Assembly (NCBI RefSeq): GCF_023343835.1
Contig: NC_064438.1
Span: forward strand, 19,302,077-19,366,076
DNA length: 64,000 nucleotides
Direction: 5' to 3'
DNA from: Lagopus muta
Taxonomy: Eukaryota > Chordata > Aves > Galliformes > Phasianidae
Position numbers and translations under genes: made by a program. How positions within the stretch are numbered: the first letter of the stretch is position 1; every line of letters begins with the position of its first letter. The notes under the pieces were generated by a model. That model saw only the letters and a list, made by a program, of their open reading frames with translations. It did not search any database and was not told where the DNA came from. Below, one piece after another: positions 63,290 to 64,000 of the stretch.

Positions 63290-63620
63290 GCCGCGCTGCG
63301 GGCGCGGGGCTCCCATGGAAACGCCGGCCCCGGGGCTTGCTGGGGCCGGTAGTTTTCCTTCGGCGGCTCTACCAGCCTCGTCTCCGAGGCCGCCCTGGGT
63401 CTGGCGGGCCGCGGGCGGTGAGTGGGCCGCAAGGGCCGGGGCCTTTCCGCACCGCTGCCGTCAGCGGGCGGGCCCGCCGCCGACTGCTGGCAGAAGGCGG
63501 GTGCTTGTGCGGGGCGTGCGGCGCTGGGGCGGTGGGGGGGAGGCCCGTAACACGCGGGTTCCGCTGTGCTCGCCTGGGCTCCCCGGTCAGTGGGACCGGC
63601 CTCCTTAAGATGAACAGCAT
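63290..63620. promoter_or_regulatory. CpG island between RAG2 and the next gene (probable IFTAP promoter)
   Basis: Very GC-rich, CpG-dense block immediately upstream of RAG2. In mammals IFTAP (C11orf74) is transcribed away from RAG2 at this position, so the island is most simply its promoter, perhaps shared with a RAG2 noncoding exon. The gene assignment rests on synteny, not on coding sequence. Confidence 0.6.
63300..63417 (+). other. Possible IFTAP noncoding exon 1
   Basis: A full-consensus donor GTGAGT at 63418-63423 follows GCGGGCG within the CpG island on the + strand. The 5' edge is unknown. No IFTAP coding sequence is recognised before the window ends. Confidence 0.35.
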
Positions 63621-64000
63621 GCGGGACTACAAGGCAGACGTCAAGATTAGCGGAAGACGTGTCGGAGCAGTCGCGGCCAGCCGTGTTTCTAACCGTGTTA
63701 GTGCCGCACGCTGCTGGCTCTGTTTAGGATCGATGGGCTGACTGCCCCATGCTTTTGTCTTGCCGTCACGTTCATCTTGGGGATTGCAGCTTGGATTTGT
63801 CATGTTGTATGCTTTCATGAGTAGGTTCCAAGCTGTTTTTTTTTTTTTTTAAACATGTTTGTCCGAAAATCTACAGTAGTTAATGCAGTCAGCCTGCGCA
63901 GTAACACTGCTCGGGAGAGCAAAGATGCCAGGGAGGAAACCAACTGACCAGTCTGTAGTGACAGCAGAGCTGTGCCTTTCAGTCACTGCCCAGTGCTTGG
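63621..64000 (+). other. Downstream flank, probably IFTAP intron
   Basis: Nothing is recognised beyond a T-run at about 63837-63850. Confidence 0.4.

Noticed and set aside
63337-63741. 134-codon frame in the 63.3 kb CpG island as an IFTAP protein
   Set aside because: Its GC-rich composition explains the open frame, it crosses a strong donor, and I do not recognise IFTAP sequence in it.
1-64000. CRISPR array, operons, Shine-Dalgarno sites, tRNA or rRNA genes
   Set aside because: The window is avian nuclear DNA with spliced genes and LINEs. No spaced direct repeats or structural RNA genes were seen.

Overview
This is vertebrate, almost certainly avian, nuclear DNA. The dispersed repeats are CR1 LINE fragments whose 3' ends finish in an ATTCTATGAT-type tail, and introns are compact. 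The gene order is PRR5L (+), TRAF6 (-), RAG1 (+), RAG2 (-), then a divergent CpG-island promoter that should belong to IFTAP (C11orf74). This is the tetrapod RAG locus, human 11p12-p13. Protein lengths (RAG2 528 aa, TRAF6 545 aa, RAG1 1042 aa) suggest chicken chromosome 5 or a close galliform relative; the exact species cannot be settled by eye.

Layout. Bases 1-17,990: the 3' half of PRR5L, with four coding exons joined by consistent splice sites and phases and a roughly 2.3 kb 3' UTR. A partly deleted 2.3 kb CR1 lies in its last intron. Bases 18,000-21,800: convergent spacer. Bases 21,824-42,740: TRAF6 on the minus strand, with a long 3' UTR, six coding exons and a noncoding first exon in a CpG island; its introns carry several CR1 pieces. 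Bases 42,740-49,700: TRAF6/RAG1 spacer with a nested CR1-in-CR1 insertion. Bases 49,728-52,856: RAG1, one uninterrupted coding exon. Bases 52,857-60,650: RAG1 3' UTR and RAG1/RAG2 spacer with one CR1. Bases 61,445-63,031: RAG2, one uninterrupted coding exon on the minus strand. Bases 63,290-63,620: CpG island, the probable IFTAP first exon.

How the genes relate. RAG1 and RAG2 together form the lymphoid V(D)J recombinase, derived from a transposon, and sit tail to tail with intronless coding regions. TRAF6 is a K63 ubiquitin ligase for TLR, IL-1R and TNFR-family signalling. PRR5L is an mTORC2-associated protein. PRR5L and TRAF6 are neighbours of the RAG pair by conserved synteny, not parts of the recombinase.

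I did not find a new protein system. The most interesting non-textbook observations are a nested CR1 insertion that creates a chimeric reading frame, a pair of same-subfamily CR1 copies in direct orientation flanking four TRAF6 coding exons, an avian-type linker enlargement in TRAF6, and back-to-back polyadenylation signals between PRR5L and TRAF6.
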